Shown piece by piece: positions 1-7,148 of a DNA stretch of 22,750 nt (position 1 is its first letter; every line of letters begins with the position of its first letter). This stretch comes from WHUA01 sp964585785 (GTDB taxonomy: Bacteria; Pseudomonadota; Alphaproteobacteria; UBA8366): the NCBI GenBank assembly GCA_964585785.1, contig CAZPFL010000062.1:1-22750 (forward strand), written 5' to 3'. Made by a program: the position numbers and the translations under genes. Under the pieces are notes generated by a model that saw nothing but the letters and a program-made list of their open reading frames with translations, did no database searches and was not told the DNA's origin.

Positions 1-1
1 G

Positions 2-30
2 CCCTCTCCGCCCCACAGGGGCAGAGAGGG
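2..30. repeat. Hairpin at the left edge, terminator-like
   Basis: The arms CCCTCTC (2-8) and GAGAGGG (24-30) are perfectly complementary. Inside them CCCC (11-14) pairs with GGGG (18-21) around an ACA loop. There is no T-run on the + strand, so this is either a Rho-independent terminator remnant of a gene to the left or a dispersed hairpin repeat. No gene is visible between here and 263. Confidence 0.45.
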
Positions 31-48
31 GAAGCACCTACGGCGCAC

Positions 49-145
49 CCTCATCCTTCGACAGGCTCAGGATGAGGCAACTTTCTTTGTGGCATTGGGA
101 AAAGCCTCATGCTGAGCCTCCTCATCCCGAGCCTTTCGAGGGACG
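49..145. repeat. Palindromic repeat doublet (REPIN-like)
   Basis: The first unit (49-77) has perfect 9-bp arms CCTCATCCT and AGGATGAGG flanking a loop that contains TTCGACAGGCTC. After a less GC-rich spacer (78-104), related sequence returns in the opposite orientation. A partial unit CCTCATGCTGAG lies at 105-116, and a fuller unit starting CCTCATCCCGAG runs at 120-145 and includes CCTTTCGAGGGACG. Two related palindromic units in inverted orientation around a short spacer is the architecture of REP doublets. The same unit recurs at 7341-7419. Together with 146-262, where I see no other feature, this fills the gap before the first gene. Confidence 0.65.
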
Positions 146-262
146 AAGCGCGCAGGTTGCCGGTCCCAATGAGGGAGCCACCCCGGATCGGCGCGCCGCG
201 GGGCGTCGTGCTAAGCTCTTCGGGAAGGGCGCGGATCGACGCCTCGAACGGGAGACAGACGG

Positions 263-1057
263 ATGGATTTCGGGTTGAAAGGACGGGTCGCGCTGGTCAC
301 CGGCGGCAGCCGCGGCATCGGCAAGGCGACGGCTCTGGCGCTGGCGGGTCAGGGGGTGAGTATCGCGTTTTGTGGGCGCACGCCCGAGACGCTGGAGCAG
401 GCGGCGGCGGAAATCCGCGCCCAGGGCGTCGAGGCCTGGCCGATCCAGGCGGATGTCAGCAAGCTGGAAGACGTGCAGCGCTTCGTGCGCGAGGCCACGA
501 CGGCGGCGGGCGGCCGGGTCGATATCCTGATCAACAACGCGGTGACCTCGCTGAGCGCGCCCTTCGACGAGCAGACCGACGACAATTGGCGCTACCATAT
601 CGACGTCAAGCTGCTCGCCTACATCCGCTGCGCCCGCGAGGTGATGCCCTTCATGCAGGAGCGGCGCTGGGGCCGGATCGTGAATATCGGCGGCATGACC
701 GCGCGCATCACCGCGCCGCTGCGCGTGACCAACGGCATCGTCAACGCCGGCGTCGCCAACTTCACCAAGCAGTTTGCCGGCCATGTCGGGCGGCACAACG
801 TCACGGTCAACTGCGTCCATCCCGGCTCGACCATGACCGAGAGGATGATGCGCGGCTTCGAGCGGCGCGCCCGCGACGCCAATGTCAGCCTCGAGCAGAT
901 CACCGCCGAGACGGTGGCCGAGATCCCGCTGGGGCGGCTCATCAAGCCGGAGGATATCGCCGCGGCGGCGCTGTTCTTCTGTTCGCCGCTGGCGGACATC
1001 GTCACGGGCCAGTCGATCGCCGTGGACGGCGGCTCGGCCGGCTCGGTGAACTACTAG
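263..1057 (+). CDS. SDR-family protein lacking the catalytic tetrad
   Basis: This is a 264-aa classical short-chain dehydrogenase/reductase fold. The N-terminal Rossmann motif TGGSRGIG (residues 13-20), the NNA motif (91-93), the PG after beta-6 (187-188) and the C-terminal VDGG (254-257) are all present, so NAD(P) binding looks intact. The active site is not. By the usual spacing, the Asn of the tetrad falls at K116, the Ser at G144, the Tyr at N157 and the Lys at N161 (the segment reads NGIVN where YxxxK is expected). Normal SDR chemistry is therefore doubtful. It could be a non-catalytic partner or use another mechanism. The start is fixed by GGGAG about 8 nt upstream of ATG 263. It lies 36 nt before an FAD oxidoreductase gene, probably in one operon. 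The family assignment is secure; the function is unknown. Confidence 0.92.
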   Translation: MDFGLKGRVALVTGGSRGIGKATALALAGQGVSIAFCGRTPETLEQAAAEIRAQGVEAWPIQADVSKLEDVQRFVREATTAAGGRVDILINNAVTSLSAPFDEQTDDNWRYHIDVKLLAYIRCAREVMPFMQERRWGRIVNIGGMTARITAPLRVTNGIVNAGVANFTKQFAGHVGRHNVTVNCVHPGSTMTERMMRGFERRARDANVSLEQITAETVAEIPLGRLIKPEDIAAAALFFCSPLADIVTGQSIAVDGGSAGSVNY

Positions 1058-1093
1058 TAGACGATCGCACCCGCTTGTCGGAGGACTGAGCCC

Positions 1094-2509
1094 ATGCCGA
1101 CCAACGATCCCAACGACGTCGCCAACCGGGGCGTCTATCGCGGCCGCCGCGACGGCCGCGCGCGTCGGGCGATGCTGGGCACGCTGCGCGAGCCGGCACG
1201 CGACATTCCGCTGTTCGCCACCGCCGACGTGCTGGTGGTCGGCGGCGGCCCCTCGGGCACCACGGCGGCGATCGCCGCGGCCCGGCTCGGCGCGCATGTC
1301 ATCCTGGCCGAGCGCTACAACCATCTGGGCGGGCTCTCGACCGGCGGGCTGGTGATCTGGATCGACCGGATGACCGACTGGGAGGGCACGCTGCTGATCC
1401 GCGGGATGGGCGAGGAGCTGCTCGACCGGCTGCCCGAGGACGCGATCCTCGGCCCGCGCCGGCAGGACTGGGGCGCGCGCGACGAGGCGCTGGCGCATCG
1501 CTGGGCGCAGCGCCACAGCGCGTTCCACGGCACCGTGACCTACGCGCCGATGACCGACCCGGAGCAGCTCAAGCTGGCGTCGCTCACCATGGTGCGCGAG
1601 GCGGGGATCGAGCTGCTGCTGCATAGCTGGATCGCCGCGCCGCTGGTCGAGGACGACAAGGTCACGGGCGCGATACTGGAATCGAAGCAGGGCCGCATGG
1701 CGGTGCGCGCGTCCATCGTGGTCGATACGACCGGCGACGGCGACCTGTTCGCCCGCGCGGGCGAGGACTACGAAGGCGACATCGACCAGGACGACATCCA
1801 TCACTGCGCCAATTCCGCCTCGCTGGTCTCGGGCGTCGATGTCGCGCGCTGGCTCGCCTTCCAGGATTCCGAGCCCGAGGCCTGGCGCGACATCCTCAAG
1901 CGCGGGCGCGAGGCGACGAAGCATTTCATCCAGCCGCTGACGAGCTGGCGCAACGACGTGGTCGTGTTCATGGGGCCGCGCTTCGCGGGCTTCAGCGTGC
2001 TGGAGATCGACGACCTGACCGAGGTCGAGATCCTGTCGCGCGACAGCATCGTCGAGCTGCTCGCCTTCTACCGGGGCAACGTGCCGGGCTTCGAGAACGC
2101 CTGGCTCATGCTGACCGCGCCGCAGCTCGGCGCGCGGCACAGCCGGCGGCTCGTCGGCATGGCGAAGATGACCGGCGCGCAGACCAAGACCGGCGTCATT
2201 CTCGACGACGAGGTCGGCGTCAGCCCGAGCACCAGCCCGAATATCCCCAGCGTCTCCGTGCCTTATGGCGCACTGCTGCCGCGCAGGATGGACAATCTGC
2301 TGGTCGCCGGACGGCACATCTCGACCGATGCGCAGACCCACACCTTCATGCGCGAGATCCCGCAATGCTGGATGACGGGCCACGCCGCCGGCGTCGCCGC
2401 CGCGCTCAGCGCCAATGCCGGCCTGTCGCCGCGGGCGATTTCGGCGCGCGACGTGCAGGCGGCGCTGAAGAAGCAGGGGGCGTATTTGCGGGACGCCGCG
2501 TCGGAATGA
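1094..2509 (+). CDS. FAD-dependent oxidoreductase (PF12831-like)
   Basis: This 471-aa flavoprotein has a dinucleotide-binding beta-alpha-beta motif, GGGPSG, at residues 50-55, with the acidic end at E73 (LAER), followed by a GGLSTGG segment (79-85). The C-terminal stretch DNLLVAGRHIS and the following HTFMREIPQCWMTGHAAGVAAA are typical FAD-domain closing motifs of the FAD_oxidored family. Members are usually about 430-480 aa, so the gene is full length. The first ~40 residues are a basic extension, and an internal ATG at 1172 is possible. ATG 1094 is preferred because CGGAGGAC lies 7 nt upstream. It follows the degenerate SDR gene by 36 nt and precedes the reductase at 2646 by 136 nt. No substrate can be inferred; the protein appears soluble. 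Confidence 0.9.
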   Translation: MPTNDPNDVANRGVYRGRRDGRARRAMLGTLREPARDIPLFATADVLVVGGGPSGTTAAIAAARLGAHVILAERYNHLGGLSTGGLVIWIDRMTDWEGTLLIRGMGEELLDRLPEDAILGPRRQDWGARDEALAHRWAQRHSAFHGTVTYAPMTDPEQLKLASLTMVREAGIELLLHSWIAAPLVEDDKVTGAILESKQGRMAVRASIVVDTTGDGDLFARAGEDYEGDIDQDDIHHCANSASLVSGVDVARWLAFQDSEPEAWRDILKRGREATKHFIQPLTSWRNDVVVFMGPRFAGFSVLEIDDLTEVEILSRDSIVELLAFYRGNVPGFENAWLMLTAPQLGARHSRRLVGMAKMTGAQTKTGVILDDEVGVSPSTSPNIPSVSVPYGALLPRRMDNLLVAGRHISTDAQTHTFMREIPQCWMTGHAAGVAAALSANAGLSPRAISARDVQAALKKQGAYLRDAASE

Positions 2510-2645
2510 CGCGGCGCGCGGCATCGCGGTCGTTGACCCGCTGCGCGAAAAGTAGGCAGACTCTCGGGTAGAAGAACCGGGCGACAATGCACCGGTCTCA
2601 AAAGCGAGCGCGCCGGAAAAACCGACGCGCACGGGAGGAAATGCC

Positions 2646-3719
2646 ATGAAGACTTACGATACCCTCATCATGGGGGCGTCATACGGCTCCCTTTTGGGAA
2701 TCAAGCTGTTGCTCGCCGGCCATAACGTCAAGCTCGTCTGCCTGCCGGACGAAGCGGCTCTGTTCAACAAGGAAGGCGCGCGCGTCCGCATCCCCGTCAA
2801 GGGTCGCGAGGGCCTGGTCGAGATCGACTCGCGCAAGCTGCCGGGGAAGCTGTCGGCCGGCGGGCCGGGCGACGTCGATCCCGCCGACTACGACCTGATC
2901 GCGCTCGCGATGCAGGAGCCGCAATTCCGCTCGCCCGGCGTGCGCGAGCTGCTGGACGCGGTAGCCAAGTCGCGCAAGCCCTGCATGTCGATCATGAACA
3001 TGCCGCCGCTGCCCTATCTCGCGCGCATTCCCGGCCTCGACACCAGCAAGCTGACGCGCTGCTACACCGATGCGAGCGTGTGGGACAGCTTCGACCCCAA
3101 GACGATCACGCTGTGCAGCCCGGACCCACAGGCCTTCCGCCCGCCGGAAGAGAAGGTCAACGTGCTGCAGGTCAGCCTGCCGACAAACTTCAAGGCGGCG
3201 CGCTTCGACTCCGACGCGGATACCGCGATCCTGAAACAGCTCCAGGCGGATATCGAGGCGATCCGCTTCGACCCCGGCGACGGCAGCAAGGTCGAGCTGC
3301 CGGTCAAGCTCAAGGTGCATGAGTCCGTCTTCGTGCCGCTGGCCAAGTGGAGCATGCTGCTGACCGGCAACTACCGCTGCGTCGGCAAGGACGACATGCG
3401 CTCGATCAAGGACGCGGTGCACAGCGATCTCGCGCTGTCGCGCTCGGTCTATAATTGGGTAAGCTCGGTGTGCCAGAGCATGGGTGCCGATCCGAAGGAT
3501 CTGGTGCCGTTCGAGAAATACGCGGCCGCGGCGAACGGGCTGACCAAGCCGTCCTCGGCGGCGCGTGCGCTCTTGAACGGCGCTCAGTATATCGAGCGGG
3601 CCGATTGTCTCGTCCGCACGATCGCGGCGCTGAAGGGCATGCAGAACGACGCCGTGGACGAATCGGTGATCATGGTCGAGTCCTGGCTCGAGCGGAACCG
3701 CGCCAAGGCCAAGGCCTGA
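2646..3719 (+). CDS. Ketopantoate reductase-like dehydrogenase
   Basis: This 357-aa protein opens with a Rossmann segment (TLIMGASYGSLLGIKLLLAGHN begins at residue 6). Here the GxGxxG motif reads GASYGS, with Ser in the middle glycine position. The layout matches the ApbA/PanE superfamily: N-terminal NAD(P) domain, then a helical C-terminal domain with a conserved lysine. K234 lies in AKWSMLLTGN, which resembles the K...N pattern of that domain. The protein is longer than typical PanE (about 300 aa), and its catabolic-looking neighbours make pantothenate synthesis unlikely. It probably reduces another 2-oxo acid or oxidises a hydroxy acid. A strong GGGAGGAAA precedes ATG 2646. In the 136-bp gap upstream, TTGACC at 2533-2538 is a weak -35-like element without a convincing -10. 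It starts a tight run with the next two genes (gaps of 30 and 10 nt). Confidence 0.8.
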   Translation: MKTYDTLIMGASYGSLLGIKLLLAGHNVKLVCLPDEAALFNKEGARVRIPVKGREGLVEIDSRKLPGKLSAGGPGDVDPADYDLIALAMQEPQFRSPGVRELLDAVAKSRKPCMSIMNMPPLPYLARIPGLDTSKLTRCYTDASVWDSFDPKTITLCSPDPQAFRPPEEKVNVLQVSLPTNFKAARFDSDADTAILKQLQADIEAIRFDPGDGSKVELPVKLKVHESVFVPLAKWSMLLTGNYRCVGKDDMRSIKDAVHSDLALSRSVYNWVSSVCQSMGADPKDLVPFEKYAAAANGLTKPSSAARALLNGAQYIERADCLVRTIAALKGMQNDAVDESVIMVESWLERNRAKAKA

Positions 3720-3749
3720 GCCGCCCGCGCCGCGGGAGAAAGGGATGAC

Positions 3750-4007
3750 ATGAGCGGGCTCGAGGTCGGCCCGGACGGCCGCTACCTCGGCGGAGAGGTG
3801 CCCTACGGCTACGCGCGGTGGGGCGACTACCTGGTCGAGGTGCCAGCCGAGCTGGACGCTTGCGTCACCATGATCCGCATGACGCGGCAGGGCCGGGACT
3901 ACGACGCTATCGCCGAGGCGGTCCAGGCGCAGCACGGCGTGCGGCCGACGCAGGCGCAGTATGACGGGCTGATCGCGAGCGTGCGTCGCCGCTACGGGCC
4001 GATCTAG
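3750..4007 (+). CDS. 85-aa protein resembling a serine-recombinase linker
   Basis: This small basic-acidic protein has no catalytic motif I recognise. Its N-terminal half reads GGEVPYGY (residues 14-21), then LVEVPAEL, then a helix with IRMTRQGRDYDAIAEAV. That pattern recalls the entry of the Recombinase domain in large serine recombinases (GxxPYGY..., a predicted helix, then a G-S/Y-x-x-I-A segment). No resolvase catalytic domain or zinc-ribbon/coiled-coil tail is present nearby. The ORF is credible: AAGGGATG sits just upstream of ATG 3750, the gap to the preceding gene is 30 nt, and its stop codon overlaps the AGGAG that serves the next gene 10 nt away. It may be a domesticated DNA-binding fragment, or the likeness may be coincidental. 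Function unknown. Confidence 0.7.
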   Translation: MSGLEVGPDGRYLGGEVPYGYARWGDYLVEVPAELDACVTMIRMTRQGRDYDAIAEAVQAQHGVRPTQAQYDGLIASVRRRYGPI

Positions 4008-4017
4008 GAGCGCTGGC

Positions 4018-4806
4018 ATGCCTACCGTGGCGGTCAACGGCGAGACCTTGCACTACGTGAAGACGGGGACCGGGCCGGCCGTCGTCTTCGTGCATTATCT
4101 CGGTGGCTTCTCGGGCACCTGGCGGCGGCAGATCGAAACGCTCCGTGATCGCTTCACCTGCATCGCCTTCGACCAGCGCGGCTACGGCTTCTCAAGCCTG
4201 AACGGGCGCTGGAGCGTGGAGGCTTCGGCCGAGGACCTCAAGGCCGGGCTCGACGCGCTCGGCGTCGAGCGGGCGCATTTCATCGGCTACTCGATGGGCG
4301 GGCCGGTGATGCTGGCGTTCAACGCGCGCTGGCCCGGCATGCTGCGCTCGCTCATGCTGATCGACACCTTCGCGCAGAACGCGCGGCATTCCGCTGACCG
4401 TATCGCGGAATCGGGGAAATGCCTGCGCTACATGTCGATGCGCCAGTATGCCCGGCAATACGCGGCGGCGCGGCTGATGCCGGACGTGCCGGCGCCGGTG
4501 GTGGATGCGCTCGTCGCCGGGATCTGTCTCGCGCGGAAGGAAGCGTATCTCGATTCGATACGCGGTATTCTCGGGCCCGACTTCAGCCCACTCTGCCCGC
4601 AGGTGAAAGTGCCGACGCGCGTGGTCTGCGGCCGGCTCGACGTGACGACTCCGGTCGATCAGACCAGCGACTTGACGCGGCTCATCCCCGGCGCGCACGA
4701 GGTGATCATCGAGGCCGCGCATCTCGGCATCTGGGAGAATCCCGACGCCTTCGACCGCGTCGTCATCGAATTCCTGGATGCGCAGGAAGGTCGGAGCGCC
4801 GCCTGA
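4018..4806 (+). CDS. Alpha/beta hydrolase
   Basis: This 262-aa alpha/beta hydrolase-fold protein is of the usual length. The nucleophile elbow GYSMGG gives S92. The acid is probably D208 (CGRLDVTTP) and the histidine H235 (AAHLGIWENP). The oxyanion-loop region reads VHYLGG (residues 25-30), slightly different from the common HGxPG. Such enzymes cleave esters, lactones or C-C bonds; 3-oxoadipate enol-lactonase-like enzymes have a similar layout, but the substrate cannot be fixed here. AGGAG overlapping the previous stop precedes ATG 4018. It is the last gene of the run beginning at 2646. Its stop lies only 4 nt from the convergent membrane-protein gene, leaving no room for a separate terminator. 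Confidence 0.9.
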   Translation: MPTVAVNGETLHYVKTGTGPAVVFVHYLGGFSGTWRRQIETLRDRFTCIAFDQRGYGFSSLNGRWSVEASAEDLKAGLDALGVERAHFIGYSMGGPVMLAFNARWPGMLRSLMLIDTFAQNARHSADRIAESGKCLRYMSMRQYARQYAAARLMPDVPAPVVDALVAGICLARKEAYLDSIRGILGPDFSPLCPQVKVPTRVVCGRLDVTTPVDQTSDLTRLIPGAHEVIIEAAHLGIWENPDAFDRVVIEFLDAQEGRSAA

Positions 4807-4810
4807 ACGG

Positions 4811-5365
4811 CTAGGCCGCCGACACGCGCCGCAGGGTGAGGGCGAGCACGAGGTTCATGCCGGCCTGCCAGCCGCAGAACATGGCGAGCTCGCCGAAGGA
4901 GAGCAGCCCGCCGGTCGCGACGCCGACGGCGGTCATCGCGGCGATCGGCCACGGCTTGCGGAAGGCCGGGAACAGGAACGCGCAGCAGACCGCCAGCGCT
5001 GCCGCGCCCGCGCCGCCACCGGCCAGCCCGGCTGCCGTGAGGCTGCAGAAGAAGCCGCTGCCGCGCAGCCAGTCGCCGCAGGTGAGCGGCGCGATGTGGA
5101 CCGCGACGCCCCAGATCACCAGCACGGCGACGAAGAAGGCGCCGGCGCGCGACGGGCGCGCGAACCCCGTGGCCCAGAGATAGGTGGCGGTGAGCGCGCC
5201 GTAGATCAGCGCCGGCACCAGGGCGACCGCCGTCGGCGGCAGCGCCTGCTCGAACATCGTCGCCGAGGATGTCGAGAGAAGGCCGGTGACGAGGCCGACC
5301 GCGACCATGCCAACCTGCAGCCCCAGCGGCGGGGCGGGTGGATTGCTGCTCAATGCCGGCTCCAT
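4811..5365 (-). CDS. Multi-pass membrane protein, unknown
   Basis: This hydrophobic, Gly/Ala-rich protein of 184 aa has about five to six predicted membrane segments. They are separated by short loops such as GFARPSRAG and a more polar loop around APLTCGDWLRGSGFF that contains a cysteine. I do not recognise a family. ATG 5365 is preferred; a TTG nine bases further upstream (5374) is also open and has GGGAAG directly before it. The gene lies downstream, in the same direction, of the DsbB-like and DUF5993 genes, with a 93-bp gap, so it may belong to that envelope group. A 115-aa frame on the opposite strand inside it has no recognisable domain and is taken as a shadow. Confidence 0.7.
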   Translation of the reverse strand: MEPALSSNPPAPPLGLQVGMVAVGLVTGLLSTSSATMFEQALPPTAVALVPALIYGALTATYLWATGFARPSRAGAFFVAVLVIWGVAVHIAPLTCGDWLRGSGFFCSLTAAGLAGGGAGAAALAVCCAFLFPAFRKPWPIAAMTAVGVATGGLLSFGELAMFCGWQAGMNLVLALTLRRVSAA

Positions 5366-5458
5366 GGTCTCCAACTTCCCTTCGGTACGGAGCGATCACT
5401 ATCGGCGATCTCGATCGCCTGCTTCTTGATTGATGTCAAGGCGCGGCGTCGGTCCGCG

Positions 5459-6019
5459 TCAGCCGAACAGCCAGTAGGACACCGGGTTGTCGGGGCACTG
5501 GCCGGGACCGCACTCGGCGAAAGTCGAGAGCACGTTCGCCGCGACCACGAAGACGGCGGCGACGATCGCCAGCTTGCCGAGCGCGTTCTGCGCGCCGAAG
5601 CCGATGAAGCGCTGCCTGTGATACTGCGTGCTGTAGGCGGCGATCAGCGCCGTGCCGAGGATGATCGCGGCAAACACCAGGAAGGCCCAGGTGTAGTAAT
5701 GCAGGCCGACGAAGGTGCCGCCATATCCCGGATCGGGCGGAACGATGTGCAGCGTGACCTGGCGCAGCGCGACGGCCGCCCCGAAGAAGGCGCTGACGAT
5801 CATGATCGAGTAATGATCGGGCTTCGGCCCGCGGATCACGTTGAGCAGCAGCCCGCACAGCACGCCCACGAAGCCGATGCGCTGCAGCAGGCAGAGCGGG
5901 CAGGGCAGGCCGCCGCCGGTGAACTGATCGTAAAAGGCCGTCAGCAGCACGATGCAGACGGCGAGCACGCCCAACGCATTGAGGTTGCGGAAGATTGTGG
6001 TGTCGGTATCGCCGTTCAT
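5459..6019 (-). CDS. DsbB-like disulfide bond formation protein
   Basis: DsbB proteins pass electrons from periplasmic DsbA to membrane quinone. This 186-aa protein has the signature PCPLC (C40, C43) after the first membrane segment, with R47 four residues after C43, matching the quinone-contacting Arg48 of E. coli DsbB. I count five hydrophobic segments (about 13-32, 44-63, 70-94, 111-130, 149-168). The loop that carries the second cysteine pair in E. coli DsbB has none here (PDPGYGGTF region). Instead C170 and C175 lie in a short C-terminal tail, which the topology would place in the periplasm. The start is ATG 6019, 10 nt after the DUF5993 stop. The family call is confident; the role of the tail cysteines is inferred. 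Confidence 0.9.
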   Translation of the reverse strand: MNGDTDTTIFRNLNALGVLAVCIVLLTAFYDQFTGGGLPCPLCLLQRIGFVGVLCGLLLNVIRGPKPDHYSIMIVSAFFGAAVALRQVTLHIVPPDPGYGGTFVGLHYYTWAFLVFAAIILGTALIAAYSTQYHRQRFIGFGAQNALGKLAIVAAVFVVAANVLSTFAECGPGQCPDNPVSYWLFG

Positions 6020-6029
6020 GGCCGCGCCC

Positions 6030-6185
6030 TCACAGCTGGATGTGCAGCGTGGCGCCGACGTGGTGGTAGAACCAGAACAGGCTCACCGCCATGGCGACGA
6101 CGTAGGTGGCCAGCGACGGCCGCTCCTTGTCCATCAATGCCAGCACGATCGCGACCAGGAAGAGCAGAAACAGCAGGCTCATCAT
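6030..6185 (-). CDS. DUF5993-family small membrane protein
   Basis: This is a 51-aa protein, mostly two membrane helices: an opening segment MMSLLFLLFLVAIVLALMD, a short polar turn (KERPS), a second helix ending in LFWFYHHVG, and a short tail ATLHIQL. This fits the DUF5993 family of tiny membrane proteins often encoded beside DsbB genes, which is its position here: 10 nt upstream of, and co-directional with, the DsbB-like gene. A longer frame could start at 6233. ATG 6185 is chosen because GGGGGGA lies just upstream and the extra 16 residues are hydrophilic and out of character. It probably helps or stabilises the DsbB-like enzyme, but that is unproven. Confidence 0.8.
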   Translation of the reverse strand: MMSLLFLLFLVAIVLALMDKERPSLATYVVAMAVSLFWFYHHVGATLHIQL

Positions 6186-6305
6186 CGCGAAATCCCCCCA
6201 TTTTGTTTCTTGATTTCGTCGCAGCCTACCCACCCTAGGTGCAACGAAGGGTTACGTCACTCCAAAAAGGCGAGAGTCCGGCCAGCGGCTCCGCGGGCGT
6301 TCTCT

Positions 6306-7148
6306 TCAGAAAGGACGGTCGCCCTTGATGAGCAGACGATAGAGCGTGCGCGTCTCGGTCAGGTCGTAATCCGCGAAGGCCATGTGCATGGTCGAGCGGT
6401 CGTCCCAGATCAGCAGATCGCCGAGGCGCCATTCGTGGCGATAGACGAATTCCGGCCGGATCGCGGTGTCCAGCAGCGCCTCGATCAGCGCCTGGCTGTC
6501 CTCGGGCGTCATGCCGACGAACTGCTCGACCTTGCCCTGGTGCATGTAGATCGCCTTGGTGCCGTTCTCCGGATGGGTGCGGATGAGGGGATGGATCACC
6601 GGCTTGTCGTCGATAGAGCGGGCGGAGACGCCGTAGCGCGCGGACTTCTTCTTGGATGCGCTGCCCTGGAAGACGTTGACCGTCTCGAGGCCGCCGATCC
6701 GCGCCTTCATCGCCGCCGGCAGCGCCTCGTATGCGGCGCGCATGTTGGCGATTCCCGTACTGCCGCCGCCGCTCTTCGGCAGCTCGAGCGCGTAGAGCGC
6801 GGTATAGCTCGGCGGCTCCGGCCGGTTGGTATGGTCGGTGTGCCAGTAGTTCGAGTGATAGACCCGCTTGCCGTGCTTGTCGGGGAAGGTATTCGAGATC
6901 TTGTTGACGAAGGGCTCGGATTCGTCCCGGTAGGCCATGAAATTCTGCTCGACCGGATCGCCGAAATTCTTCATCGCCGTGAGGAAGTCATGGGCGTCCT
7001 GGAGCTGCTGGTCGCGCACGACCAGCGCGACATGCTCGACCAGCGCGTCGTTCAGGCGCTTTCGGGTTTCCGTATCCAGCGGCGTGCGGAGGTCGACGCC
7101 GAACGCCTCGGCGCCGGCATACCGACCCAACGGAATGATCGTGAGCAT
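6306..7148 (-). CDS. TauD/TfdA-family 2-oxoglutarate dioxygenase
   Basis: This 280-aa Fe(II)/2-oxoglutarate-dependent dioxygenase has the expected family length. The iron ligands are H103 and D105 (WHTDHTNRP) and the distal H255 (DDRSTMHMA). R271 in YRLLIKGDRPF is the likely 2-oxoglutarate carboxylate ligand, matching the ending of TauD. Such enzymes hydroxylate taurine, sulfonates, aryloxyacids or similar small molecules, often releasing sulfite or an alcohol. The substrate is not evident, and no sulfonate transporter is adjacent. ATG 7148 has GGGAGGA 6 nt upstream. The next gene downstream in this direction is the DUF5993 gene, 120 nt away, so it may be a single-gene unit. The 120-bp gap below it holds nothing I recognise. 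Confidence 0.93.
   Translation of the reverse strand: MLTIIPLGRYAGAEAFGVDLRTPLDTETRKRLNDALVEHVALVVRDQQLQDAHDFLTAMKNFGDPVEQNFMAYRDESEPFVNKISNTFPDKHGKRVYHSNYWHTDHTNRPEPPSYTALYALELPKSGGGSTGIANMRAAYEALPAAMKARIGGLETVNVFQGSASKKKSARYGVSARSIDDKPVIHPLIRTHPENGTKAIYMHQGKVEQFVGMTPEDSQALIEALLDTAIRPEFVYRHEWRLGDLLIWDDRSTMHMAFADYDLTETRTLYRLLIKGDRPF

Noticed and set aside
49..145. CRISPR array
   Set aside because: The repeats are inverted palindromic pairs with no regular spacing or distinct spacers, and no cas genes are present.
122..2647. 841-aa open frame on the minus strand across the SDR and FAD genes
   Set aside because: It is antisense to two well-supported genes, rich in Arg/Ala/Gly/Pro with no domain, and typical of GC-rich shadow frames.
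3750..4007. Integrase or recombinase remnant marking a mobile element
   Set aside because: No catalytic domain, attachment sites or flanking repeats. The gene is intact and operon-embedded, so it is listed only as a recombinase-like fragment.
4778..6238. Long plus-strand frame across the DsbB region (486 aa)
   Set aside because: No domain and low-complexity charged composition. The opposite strand encodes clear membrane proteins.
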